Part shown: in pieces, positions 1 to 5,558 of the stretch
Layout: every line of letters begins with the position of its first letter
Numbering within the stretch: position 1 is the stretch's first letter
Made by a program: the position numbers and the translations under genes
The notes under the pieces: model-generated
The model's database searches: none
The model's input: only the letters and a program-made list of their open reading frames with translations
What the model was told of the DNA's origin: nothing
NCBI GenBank assembly: GCA_011390535.1
Contig: JAABSF010000120.1
Span: 1-7,454 of the forward strand
Origin: Deltaproteobacteria bacterium
GTDB taxonomy: Bacteria > Myxococcota_A > Polyangia > HGW-17 > SLPX01
DNA length: 7,454 nt
Direction: 5' to 3'

Positions 1-42
1 GTGACTCGTGACTCGTGACTCGTGACTCGTGACTCGTGAATC
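1..42. repeat. 7-bp tandem repeat array (gtgactc), runs off left edge
   Basis: Five perfect copies of gtgactc (1-35) are followed by one copy with a single change, gtgaatc (36-42). The array begins at base 1, so its true length and copy number cannot be seen. The unit is not a multiple of three, and no gene with coding character covers it, so it is best read as a non-coding microsatellite/minisatellite. There are no spacers and no dyad symmetry, so it is not a CRISPR array. Confidence 0.93.
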
Positions 43-333
43 ATCATGTTGCCTCCCTTTCTTTAGGATTCATATTATATCCATACAGATTTTACAGCGA
101 TTATGCAATAAAGATCAAGGTAAAAGTTGGGTGGGGTGAATATTTTTGGGTTTACATTCATTCATTGCAAGAGAGGCAAAGCGAGGAAAATCAGAGGTTG
201 AAAAAATGGGCAGATGGTAATGGTTGCCAATGGGGATTTATCATGGAGTGATCGCAAGAGTGGTCGCAATATTAGGAATCGTCGCAACATTTTGTTGTTT
301 GTCGTTTGTTGTTTTGGGGTTATTTTTGTTTGA
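43..333. other. gene-free stretch upstream of the MFS gene
   Basis: No coding region with recognisable protein character was found here. TTGCCT (49-54) and TATTAT (73-78), 18 bp apart, look like a weak sigma70-type promoter on the + strand, but this would leave a leader of about 250 nt. Bases 250-290 contain TCGCAA three times (252, 264, 282), and 288-327 is a T/G-rich low-complexity tract built of ttgttgttt-like words. I see no convincing terminator or RNA gene. Confidence 0.5.
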
Positions 334-1722
334 ATGAATAGTAAGCAAAAGATCTTTTCAATGAAAAAAACGTCCTCAGTTGAGAAGGGGGCAGCGGTTT
401 TCCGGCCGGTTTGGGTTCTTTTCCCTTTGGCATTTCTCTCAATGCTACCTGTTACGGGTGTTGTGCCCATTTTGAAGAAGCTGATCTATGATTTCTATGA
501 CGTGGGAGAGATCGCTGTTTCATCATTCATGTCCATAAACATGGTAGGTGCTTTTTTGGGGGCGCCTTTTTTAGGTTTATTGGCGGATAAGAAGAGAAAC
601 CATCTGAATCTGCTCATTATTTGTGCATTGATAGATGCCTTTTTGTGGGTTTTGTTGGCGTTTCGACCGCCGTTTGTTCTGCTGATGACCTTGCGTTTTG
701 TGGAGGGGGTTTCTCATACGGGGGTGATGGTTATGATTATGGCGCTTATGGGGCATATTGCAGAAGGTGAAGGGAGGCGGTCCATGATGGCTGCCATGGG
801 TGGCGCCATCATGTTCGGGATCGCGGCTGGGAGCCCGATTGGAGGCGTGCTCGGGAGATACGGGGTTCTGTTGCCCTTACAGGCGGGGAGCGTTGTAATG
901 TTGATTGTGGCAGGGGTGGCGGTGTTTTTAAGACTTGATCAAAGAGTGGCTGGATTCTTTATTGACATGGGAGACATGGGTGACATGGGAGAGATGGGAG
1001 AGATGGGAGAGATGGGAGACATGGGAGACATGGGTGGGGTTATGGGTCATGCAAAGAGTCGCGGCTCGGAGATAGCGCCGGAACTGGAAATATCGGGCGC
1101 TGGTTTGAATATGCGCTTGCTTTTGGGCAGATTTATTGGGGTTAAGCGGTTGTTTTCGAATTCCGCCCTTCGTTTACCCTATCTGTTTGCTTTTGTTGAT
1201 CGTTTTACGATCGGGGTTTTCATAATCGCTTTTCTTATGTATGCCACCTATCTGGGTCACGGGCCGAGGGAGACGGGTTTTTTGATAGGTGCCTTCATGA
1301 TCCCTTTCGCTGTGTTGTGCTATCCTATTGGCAAGCTGGCCGAGAAGTGGGGGTTGTGGCGCTTTGTCTTGGGTGGAAGCTTGCTCTTCGGCGTTGCATA
1401 CGGAGCTGTGCCTTGGTTCCGGGGAGGTTGGCTCTGGGCGAATATGGTGGTGTGTGGTGTCCTCTCCGCCGTGATGTTTGGGCCGAACCTGATGTTAGTG
1501 ACAAGAGCGAGTTCTCCAAGCACGCGGGCTACCGCCATGGCGGGTTTTGATGCGGCCGGTTCGTTAGGGTTTTTGGTGGGGCCTATGGTGGGAGGCACGC
1601 TTTTACAGCTGCTTAAAGGGGTGGGTTCTCAGGAGTTTGTTTTTCGACTTGTCTTCGCGGTGATCGGAGCAACGGAAGTGTTGTGTGTGTCGTGGGGCTT
1701 GTACCGGTTGCGCCGAAAGTAG
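334..1722 (+). CDS. MFS transporter (12-TM, drug/H+ antiporter-like) with DMG/EMG repeat loop
   Basis: This is an inner-membrane major facilitator superfamily permease of 462 aa, near the usual family length plus an inserted loop. About six hydrophobic segments lie on each side of a long central loop (roughly residues 200-280). MFS motif A is seen after TM2 (G81-L-L-A-D85-K-K-R88). A motif-B-like Arg lies in TM4 (R121, with G125 following), and a motif-C-like glycine-rich stretch lies in TM5 (around G166-S-P-I-G-G171). Motifs B and C are typical of proton-coupled drug antiporters, so efflux is the best guess; the substrate cannot be told. The loop holds eight Asp/Glu-Met-Gly triplets (residues 211-234) encoded by a 9-bp tandem repeat. 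The start is uncertain: ATG 334 has only a weak GGGG 14 nt upstream, and ATG 361 (MKKTSS) would give 453 aa. It stops 10 bp from the convergent capA-like gene. Confidence 0.9.
   Translation: MNSKQKIFSMKKTSSVEKGAAVFRPVWVLFPLAFLSMLPVTGVVPILKKLIYDFYDVGEIAVSSFMSINMVGAFLGAPFLGLLADKKRNHLNLLIICALIDAFLWVLLAFRPPFVLLMTLRFVEGVSHTGVMVMIMALMGHIAEGEGRRSMMAAMGGAIMFGIAAGSPIGGVLGRYGVLLPLQAGSVVMLIVAGVAVFLRLDQRVAGFFIDMGDMGDMGEMGEMGEMGDMGDMGGVMGHAKSRGSEIAPELEISGAGLNMRLLLGRFIGVKRLFSNSALRLPYLFAFVDRFTIGVFIIAFLMYATYLGHGPRETGFLIGAFMIPFAVLCYPIGKLAEKWGLWRFVLGGSLLFGVAYGAVPWFRGGWLWANMVVCGVLSAVMFGPNLMLVTRASSPSTRATAMAGFDAAGSLGFLVGPMVGGTLLQLLKGVGSQEFVFRLVFAVIGATEVLCVSWGLYRLRRK
964..1035 (+). repeat. 9-bp in-frame tandem repeat (gacatggga / gagatggga), 8 units
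   Basis: Eight consecutive 9-bp units of the form ga(c/g)atggg(a/t) lie inside the MFS gene and encode (D/E)MG at transporter residues 211-234 in the order DDDEEEDD. Variants change only the third base (c or g, giving Asp or Glu) and the last base (a or t, silent in Gly). Because the unit is a multiple of three, copy-number change would keep the reading frame. The array sits in the predicted cytoplasmic loop between TM6 and TM7, where insertions are tolerated. Confidence 0.95.
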
Positions 1723-1732
1723 GCTGGTTGGG

Positions 1733-2971
1733 TCATGGGAGGACGACTTGAAGTTTGTCGCCTGAAGTTTGAAACTTGGTGGTCTTTCTGAAAGCTCTCG
1801 AATAACGAATTACCTTTTTATTTATCTGTGCTGCCCGGGCTCCTGTAGCCGGTCTGGGTAACTTTGAACCACCCGCCAATATGAGCGGGATGAACTCTGC
1901 TTCGGCCAGTCGTTTTTTATTGCCCTTTTTTTCGAATACTGCGCGCGCCAGGCCGGCCTCGGCTCGAACACCGTGGACACTGTCGAACAAAAAATTGCCC
2001 AGCGAATAAAAGGCAATCATTCCATTGTGTTTCTGAATCCCCCGCAAGACATGAGGATGGTGGCCTATAAAGAGGTCGCATCCGGCTTTTTCAAGCAGGC
2101 TTATGAGCCGCCGTTCGCGAGCTATTGTTTCATGCTTATATTCCACTCCCCAATGCAGGACCACGACGGTGAAGTCGACCTTCTCGCTGAGCACCTTGAC
2201 CTTAGGAGGCAGATCCTTTCTGACCCGTTGCCGTGTCAAATGAGCGTAGTGACCTTTCTGTCCCGGGAATGTGTAATTGTTGAGACGAGTGAGGGCTAGA
2301 ATGCCTACTTTGACTCCATGCTTTTCAAAAATATATGGTTTCCAGGCTTCTTCCTTGGTTCTCCCGGTTCCGGCCCATGGGAGGCCTTGTTTGCGGAGAT
2401 AATCGATGGTTTCGTTTATCCCGATGTCAAGCTGGTCGTGGCTGTGGTTGTTTGCGGTTATAACTAGATTGAAACCTGCGTCTTTAATGATCTCGGCGGC
2501 CTTGGGTTTCGCTCTGAACAAAAGTGATGAACCCTTTCTTTTGTAGTGCACTTTAGAAGTGATGGGGGTCTCCAAGTTCATAGTGACGATATCATGACCC
2601 CTGAATAGGTGACGTACGTGGCGAAAAGGTTGATTATAGCCGAAATGATTAAGTTTTTTGCCTCTCAGTCTACCGAACATGACATCACCACCTGCAATGA
2701 TGCTTATTTTCACTGAATCATTAGAGGGCTTTGCCTGGGCTGTCTTTGACATCGGCCCTTGGATAATAAAAAACAGAGGAAAAAAAAGCATAATGGACGC
2801 TATAACGGCCATCCAAAATATTTCTTTCGTGGATTTAGTTGTCTTCCAAAAGCCGGATGAGGAGCCCCGACCGGATGGGAGACTGCATGATTTACATGTA
2901 CATGAGCCGGTGATTATTGCGGCTTTGATATTTGTTTCTTTGGAGAGCTCTTTGTGTATTTCTTTTTTCAT
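1733..2971 (-). CDS. CapA family protein (PGA_cap metallophosphatase-like domain), membrane-anchored
   Basis: A 412-aa protein with the conserved blocks of the CapA/PGA_cap family, which has a calcineurin-like metallophosphatase fold. These are GGDVMFGR (94-101), NLETPI (132-137), ANNHSHD (173-179), HWGVEY (273-278), GHHPHV (303-308) and YSLGNFLF (322-329). All the Asp/Asn/His positions expected to form the metal site appear intact. In Bacillus, CapA takes part in poly-gamma-glutamate capsule synthesis and export. Isolated homologues occur widely with unproven roles, and no capB/capC neighbours are present, so a capsule function should not be assumed. A basic N-terminal region (1-50) with a CTCKSC cluster (24-29) precedes one membrane segment (about 51-71), placing the catalytic domain outside the cytoplasm. 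The start at 2971 has only a weak AGAG upstream on the minus strand. It is divergent from the SpoIID-like gene. Confidence 0.9.
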   Translation of the reverse strand: MKKEIHKELSKETNIKAAIITGSCTCKSCSLPSGRGSSSGFWKTTKSTKEIFWMAVIASIMLFFPLFFIIQGPMSKTAQAKPSNDSVKISIIAGGDVMFGRLRGKKLNHFGYNQPFRHVRHLFRGHDIVTMNLETPITSKVHYKRKGSSLLFRAKPKAAEIIKDAGFNLVITANNHSHDQLDIGINETIDYLRKQGLPWAGTGRTKEEAWKPYIFEKHGVKVGILALTRLNNYTFPGQKGHYAHLTRQRVRKDLPPKVKVLSEKVDFTVVVLHWGVEYKHETIARERRLISLLEKAGCDLFIGHHPHVLRGIQKHNGMIAFYSLGNFLFDSVHGVRAEAGLARAVFEKKGNKKRLAEAEFIPLILAGGSKLPRPATGARAAQINKKVIRYSRAFRKTTKFQTSGDKLQVVLP

Positions 2972-3068
2972 GTTTTTCTCTGTCGAACGGTTTTAATATT
3001 TACTCTGACGGAACAATTGCCCAAAAATTTTTAGGCTATTTGGATGTAAGTGTTTAGCAAGATCTGCA

Positions 3069-3147
3069 GTGATCAGCAAATCGCCGAAGTGATCAGCAAA
3101 TCGCCGAAGTGATCAGCAAATCGCCGAAGTGATCAGCAAATCGCCGA
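3069..3147. repeat. 20-bp tandem repeat, 4 units, each with TGATCA
   Basis: Units of gatcagcaaatcgccgaagt occur at 3071-3090, 3091-3110 and 3111-3130 without a mismatch. A fourth copy starts at 3131 and is identical for 17 bases (to 3147). With the preceding gt at 3069-3070, every junction forms the palindrome TGATCA at 20-bp spacing, close to two helical turns. The unit length breaks any reading frame, so the array is non-coding. Contiguous copies without spacers rule out CRISPR. It could be an operator cluster or simply a minisatellite. Confidence 0.95.
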
Positions 3148-3310
3148 TTTTGGGATAGCCTGTTTTCTGGGTTTTTCTATAAAACACCCAAGACCGGATT
3201 TTTAAGTCAGCCTGCAAACAATAAGGTTCTTCTGCATAGACAATACAGAGCTAAGTTTGGTAGACTTTAGAAGGTGTCTCAAGGGCGGTCCGGCAATTTT
3301 TTTGTTTTGA

Positions 3311-3320
3311 AAGGAAAAGA
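3311..3320 (+). promoter_or_regulatory. ribosome-binding site deciding the SpoIID-like start
   Basis: AAGGAAAAGA immediately precedes ATG 3322, with AGGA about 6 nt from the start codon. The upstream in-frame GTG at 3274 has no comparable site and would add 16 residues ahead of the signal peptide. A second in-frame ATG at 3346 also has an AGGA (3333-3336) 9 nt ahead and would still leave a usable signal peptide. Confidence 0.6.
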
Positions 3321-3321
3321 G

Positions 3322-4443
3322 ATGTCAAGCTTAGGAAAAATTAAGATGGGGGAGAGAAAAAAAGTATTTTTTTTATTTTTCCTTTTCATTCTCTTAACTT
3401 TACCCGGGTGCATGGAAACTTGGGAAGACGGTGACAGATACGAATCACGCAGATTCCCTGTGACCGCCTATTGTGAAGCCAATGTTCAGGGTACTGGGTG
3501 GGTGGACACAGAGACGGATTATGTTCCGCATGTAATAGCCTGTGAGAACGGCGCAGCGCCTTTTGAGGCATTGAAGGCCCAGGCTGTGACGGCCAGAACT
3601 TTTTTGTATTATAAAATGGAAGGGGAAGGATCCATCGGAGACGGGCAACATGATCAGGTTTACACCTGCGGAAACCAACCTCAGCAGATTCACTATGATG
3701 CCGCGGCTGCGACGCAGGGGCAGATACTTAGATACTCAGGGGTCACTATCTGTTCTTTTTATGTAGCCGGAGCCATCCCTTCAACAGGGGATTGCATCCC
3801 GGCTCCAGGGGATTCGGACCCTCATGACACCGAAAAATGGGTAACATATAATGAAGGGTTGTCCGGAGATGACATAGAACAGTCTCCGCTGGGTTGGGTG
3901 GATCCATCTAACGTCTATAATCGAGGGTGTATGTCTCAAAATGGCTCCAGTTGTCTCGATAATGTTGCAGGTTACAATCACCTTCAGATCCTGAATTTCT
4001 ACTATGGTGAGGATATAGTTGTTGAGACGGCTGTGGGGCCTTGTGTGGATCCGGTTTGGGAAGACGCGTCGGTGCCCATTGACTCAGCGGTGGTTCAGGA
4101 TGCCGGTATCCAGGAAGATGCGGAGCTTGAGGTAGATGCAGGTGAAATCCCCGCCGATGGTGGCGACATTGAAGATGGTGAAGTACAGCAACCCGAAGAT
4201 GGTGGTGAAGTAGACTCTGGTGAGGGTGGCGGGTCCAAAGATGGTTTTACCGGTGGATGTGGATGTCGAACTTTTGGTGGATTGGGGCGTGGAACCGTCA
4301 TGTCGGCGGATGAGCTGGTATCATCGCGAAGATCAGTTTTTGATTTCCTATTGAACTACTGGCCGCTGGTGTTTTTGATTTGTTTTTTTCTTTTCAAAAA
4401 TGGTGTCAGACAAAGGAAAAAGGTTTCAGAGATTAGCAATTAG
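3322..4443 (+). CDS. SpoIID/LytB-domain lipoprotein with MYXO-CTERM-like C-terminus
   Basis: 373 aa from ATG 3322. Residues 1-29 form a lipoprotein signal peptide (basic KK, a Phe/Leu-rich core) with lipobox LPG-C30. Residues about 45-240 resemble the SpoIID/LytB (amidase enhancer) domain. YVPHVIACE (67-75) aligns with the 'GVVaaE' segment carrying the catalytic Glu of SpoIID, here E75. ALKAQAVTAR (83-92) is the family hallmark, followed by DGQHDQVY (107-114), a DAAAATQG block (126-133) and a GYNHLQILNFYYG end motif (217-229). SpoIID is a lytic transglycosylase acting on amidase-stripped peptidoglycan, so a wall-modifying role is inferred; it need not involve sporulation. Eight cysteines (51, 74, 116, 144, 158, 203, 211, 241) suggest disulfides. 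An acidic Asp/Glu/Gly linker (about 247-306) leads to GGCGC (311-315), a spacer, a membrane segment (about 340-358) and a basic tail (RQRKK, 363-367). Confidence 0.8.
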   Translation: MSSLGKIKMGERKKVFFLFFLFILLTLPGCMETWEDGDRYESRRFPVTAYCEANVQGTGWVDTETDYVPHVIACENGAAPFEALKAQAVTARTFLYYKMEGEGSIGDGQHDQVYTCGNQPQQIHYDAAAATQGQILRYSGVTICSFYVAGAIPSTGDCIPAPGDSDPHDTEKWVTYNEGLSGDDIEQSPLGWVDPSNVYNRGCMSQNGSSCLDNVAGYNHLQILNFYYGEDIVVETAVGPCVDPVWEDASVPIDSAVVQDAGIQEDAELEVDAGEIPADGGDIEDGEVQQPEDGGEVDSGEGGGSKDGFTGGCGCRTFGGLGRGTVMSADELVSSRRSVFDFLLNYWPLVFLICFFLFKNGVRQRKKVSEISN

Positions 4444-4459
4444 GCTTTTTTAGTGTCAT

Positions 4460-4473
4460 CTCAGGGGGCTGAG
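4460..4473 (+). terminator. weak hairpin after the SpoIID-like gene
   Basis: CTCAG (4460-4464), a GGGG loop and CTGAG (4469-4473) form a 5-bp stem 16 nt past the stop codon, followed only by TTTAG. The short stem and missing long T-run make it a marginal intrinsic terminator. A T-tract (4445-4451) lies before the stem rather than after it. Confidence 0.22.
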
Positions 4474-4480
4474 TTTAGAA

Positions 4481-4530
4481 CCTAGAGTTTAGTAGAGTTT
4501 AGTAGAGTTTAGTAGAGTTTGGTATAGTTT
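4481..4530. repeat. 10-bp tandem repeat (agtagagttt), 5 units
   Basis: Three perfect units of agtagagttt (4491-4520) are flanked by diverged units cctagagttt (4481-4490) and ggtatagttt (4521-4530). The word gagttt recurs on both sides (4471-4476, 4532-4537), suggesting a longer decayed array. It is non-coding and lies between the SpoIID-like gene and the tetR gene. It has no sequence relation to the other arrays in the window. Confidence 0.92.
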
Positions 4531-4649
4531 AGAGTTTAGAGAAACTATTCTACGGCAAATGAAACAGTACAAGCGTATGGTGTGTAAGGTTCAACGGTTC
4601 TTCAAACTTTCTCTTGACTCACTGCGGCAAAACCGTAAGCTCCAAAAGC

Positions 4650-4667
4650 TGAATGAGCCCTCACTAA
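4650..4667. promoter_or_regulatory. candidate TetR/FadR operator (imperfect inverted repeat)
   Basis: TGAATGAGCCCTCACTAA is an imperfect dyad centred on CC: the half-sites tgaatgag and ttagtgag (reverse complement) agree at 6 of 8 positions, including TGAG next to the centre. It lies about 62 bp before the tetR start. Its left half matches the TGAATGA half-site that I recall for the fatty-acid regulator FadR of Bacillus subtilis; the right half matches less well. Short dyads arise by chance, so this is only a candidate for autoregulation. Confidence 0.28.
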
Positions 4668-4729
4668 CTGATTTTGGGAGGGGAGATGTCGGCTTTTGAA
4701 CAAGGTTTTTGCGAAATGGTGAAGCATAA

Positions 4730-5425
4730 ATGAGTGCGAAGAGAAAGAGGTTATCCGCTGCGGAGAGGAAACCCCAGATTATGCGTTCAGCGATCCGTGC
4801 TTTGGCGAGATCCAACTACAGGACGACGAGTATCGCGGAGATAGCCCATGAGGCAGGGATCACCGAGCCTGCGGTTTACAGGTATTTTCCTACAAAAAAA
4901 GATCTTTTTATTTCAATCATAAAAGATGTCGGTCGTAGATTGCTGGAGATTTGGAAAGAGATTTTAGAGGATTCAAAGATTCCCTCTGAGGCCTTGGGGA
5001 GAATTTCTTTTGATTACTACGAGAGGGCAATTACCAGAACAGGGGATCTGAAGGTTTTGTTTCAAGCCCTCTCAGAGGTGGATGACAAGGAGATACGCGA
5101 AGCCTTACGTGACCAGTTTTCAGGCTACGTAGATCTGCTCACCGGCATCTATAAAGAGGCGCAGCAGCAGAACCTCATAAGAGGCGACATTGATCCCAGG
5201 GCGGCGGCGTGGGGTTTTTTGAGTTTCGGTTTTACACTCAATTTGGTGGGGTTGCTCGGTATGGAAGGCCAACTGAACAGAGAGCGCTTGGCTACATTAC
5301 AGAAGTTTTTTTTAAAGTCTCTTCTATCTTCGCAGTTTGTGTCTCAAGGTGGCGAAGACTTGGAGAAATTACTGGGTTTTGCGCAAGGGGAACTGGAAGT
5401 GGAAGGGGAAAAGGCAGAGAGTTGA
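4730..5425 (+). CDS. TetR/AcrR family transcriptional regulator, likely for fatty-acid degradation
   Basis: A 231-aa one-domain-pair repressor of typical TetR length. The N-terminal DNA-binding domain spans about residues 12-60, with the helix-turn-helix at about 33-52: TTSIAEIAHEAGITEPAVYRYF, followed by PTKKDLF, the clearest family signature. The C-terminal part (about 80-210) is all-helical in appearance and would bind a ligand and dimerise; its sequence does not name the ligand. The gene lies 133 bp upstream of, and in the same direction as, a FadN-type beta-oxidation gene. This parallels TetR-type FadR of Bacillus, which controls fadN operons and is released by long-chain acyl-CoA; that role here is inferred from context. 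A modest ribosome-binding site (GGTGAAG) precedes ATG 4730. No frameshift or missing segment is visible. Confidence 0.9.
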   Translation: MSAKRKRLSAAERKPQIMRSAIRALARSNYRTTSIAEIAHEAGITEPAVYRYFPTKKDLFISIIKDVGRRLLEIWKEILEDSKIPSEALGRISFDYYERAITRTGDLKVLFQALSEVDDKEIREALRDQFSGYVDLLTGIYKEAQQQNLIRGDIDPRAAAWGFLSFGFTLNLVGLLGMEGQLNRERLATLQKFFLKSLLSSQFVSQGGEDLEKLLGFAQGELEVEGEKAES

Positions 5426-5558
5426 GCGAATAGAGCATGAGACGGGCGTTATTTTGAATCGTCTTTTTCATGTATAACGGTTTGGAATTAGTTTCGCCGG
5501 GCATTTTGGGGGCGTTACCCTCGGATTTGACCTGGGCGGGATAGCAAGGAGGATCTTC
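5426..5558 (+). promoter_or_regulatory. leader/possible promoter region between tetR and fadN-like gene
   Basis: The 133-bp gap lacks an intrinsic terminator, so transcription from tetR may continue into the next gene. It also holds a possible -10 (TATAAC, 5473-5478) without a well-spaced -35. CGTTAT (5447-5452) and ATAACG (5474-5479) form a 6-bp inverted repeat across 21 bp that overlaps this -10, and TGAA/TTCA (5455-5458 / 5467-5470) form a smaller one inside it. The word gggcgtta is repeated directly at 5444-5451 and 5510-5517. Any of these could be regulator contacts, but none is compelling. Confidence 0.3.
5546..5552 (+). promoter_or_regulatory. strong Shine-Dalgarno of the fadN-like gene
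   Basis: AAGGAGG is a near-perfect anti-16S match placed 6 nt before ATG 5559. It fixes the start of the fadN-like gene and predicts efficient translation. It is the best ribosome-binding site in the window. Confidence 0.85.

Larger units (their letters stand above)
2972..3321. other. divergent intergenic region between capA-like and SpoIID-like genes
   Basis: This 350-bp region must hold the promoters for both flanking divergent genes. It contains the 20-bp tandem array (3069-3147). It also has an imperfect inverted repeat at 3168-3190 (tgggtttt / aaaacaccca, with a two-base bulge). The inverted repeat could be a leader hairpin, but it does not look like a textbook terminator. I could not identify a confident -35/-10 pair on either strand. 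The frame of the SpoIID-like gene is open back to a GTG at 3274, but the better ribosome-binding site lies before ATG 3322, so 3274-3321 is treated as leader. Confidence 0.55.
4444..4729. other. intergenic region upstream of tetR
   Basis: This 286-bp gap contains a weak hairpin, a 10-bp tandem array, a candidate inverted-repeat operator, and a possible -35 (TTGACT, 4614-4619) followed 16 bp later by a poor -10 (TAAGCT, 4636-4641). The tetR start at 4730 has a modest GGTGAAG (4718-4724) as ribosome-binding site. No gene is supported within the gap. Confidence 0.5.

Noticed and set aside
36..251. Possible 71-aa gene on the + strand before the MFS gene
   Set aside because: It begins inside the tandem repeat, has no ribosome-binding site, and its protein shows no recognisable motif or domain.
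162..470. Possible minus-strand gene of about 100 aa overlapping the MFS start
   Set aside because: It overlaps the clear MFS coding start and is low-complexity in the intergenic part; no family resemblance.
964..1035. DMG/EMG repeat as a dedicated metal-binding domain
   Set aside because: The near-perfect 9-bp DNA repeat is better explained by slippage; no Cys/His or known Met-motif arrangement supports metal binding.
1733..2971. Poly-gamma-glutamate capsule operon
   Set aside because: Only a CapA-like protein is present; no capB, capC or capE-like genes adjoin it, so capsule synthesis is not supported.
2658..2996. Plus-strand reading frame opposite the capA-like N-terminus
   Set aside because: The minus strand carries the conserved CapA motifs here; the plus-strand frame has no domain or ribosome-binding site.
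3069..3147. 20-bp array as a CRISPR
   Set aside because: Copies are contiguous with no unique spacers, and no cas genes are nearby.
3168..3190. Intrinsic terminator in the divergent region
   Set aside because: The hairpin is A/T-rich with a bulge, lacks a directly following T-run, and no gene ends nearby on either strand.
4095..4301. Minus-strand Pro/Ser-rich reading frame
   Set aside because: It is the antisense shadow of the acidic Asp/Gly linker codons of the SpoIID-like gene.
3322..4443. Evidence for endospore formation from the SpoIID-like domain
   Set aside because: SpoIID/LytB domains also occur in non-sporulating bacteria, and the lipoprotein and MYXO-CTERM-like tail point to a Gram-negative-type envelope.
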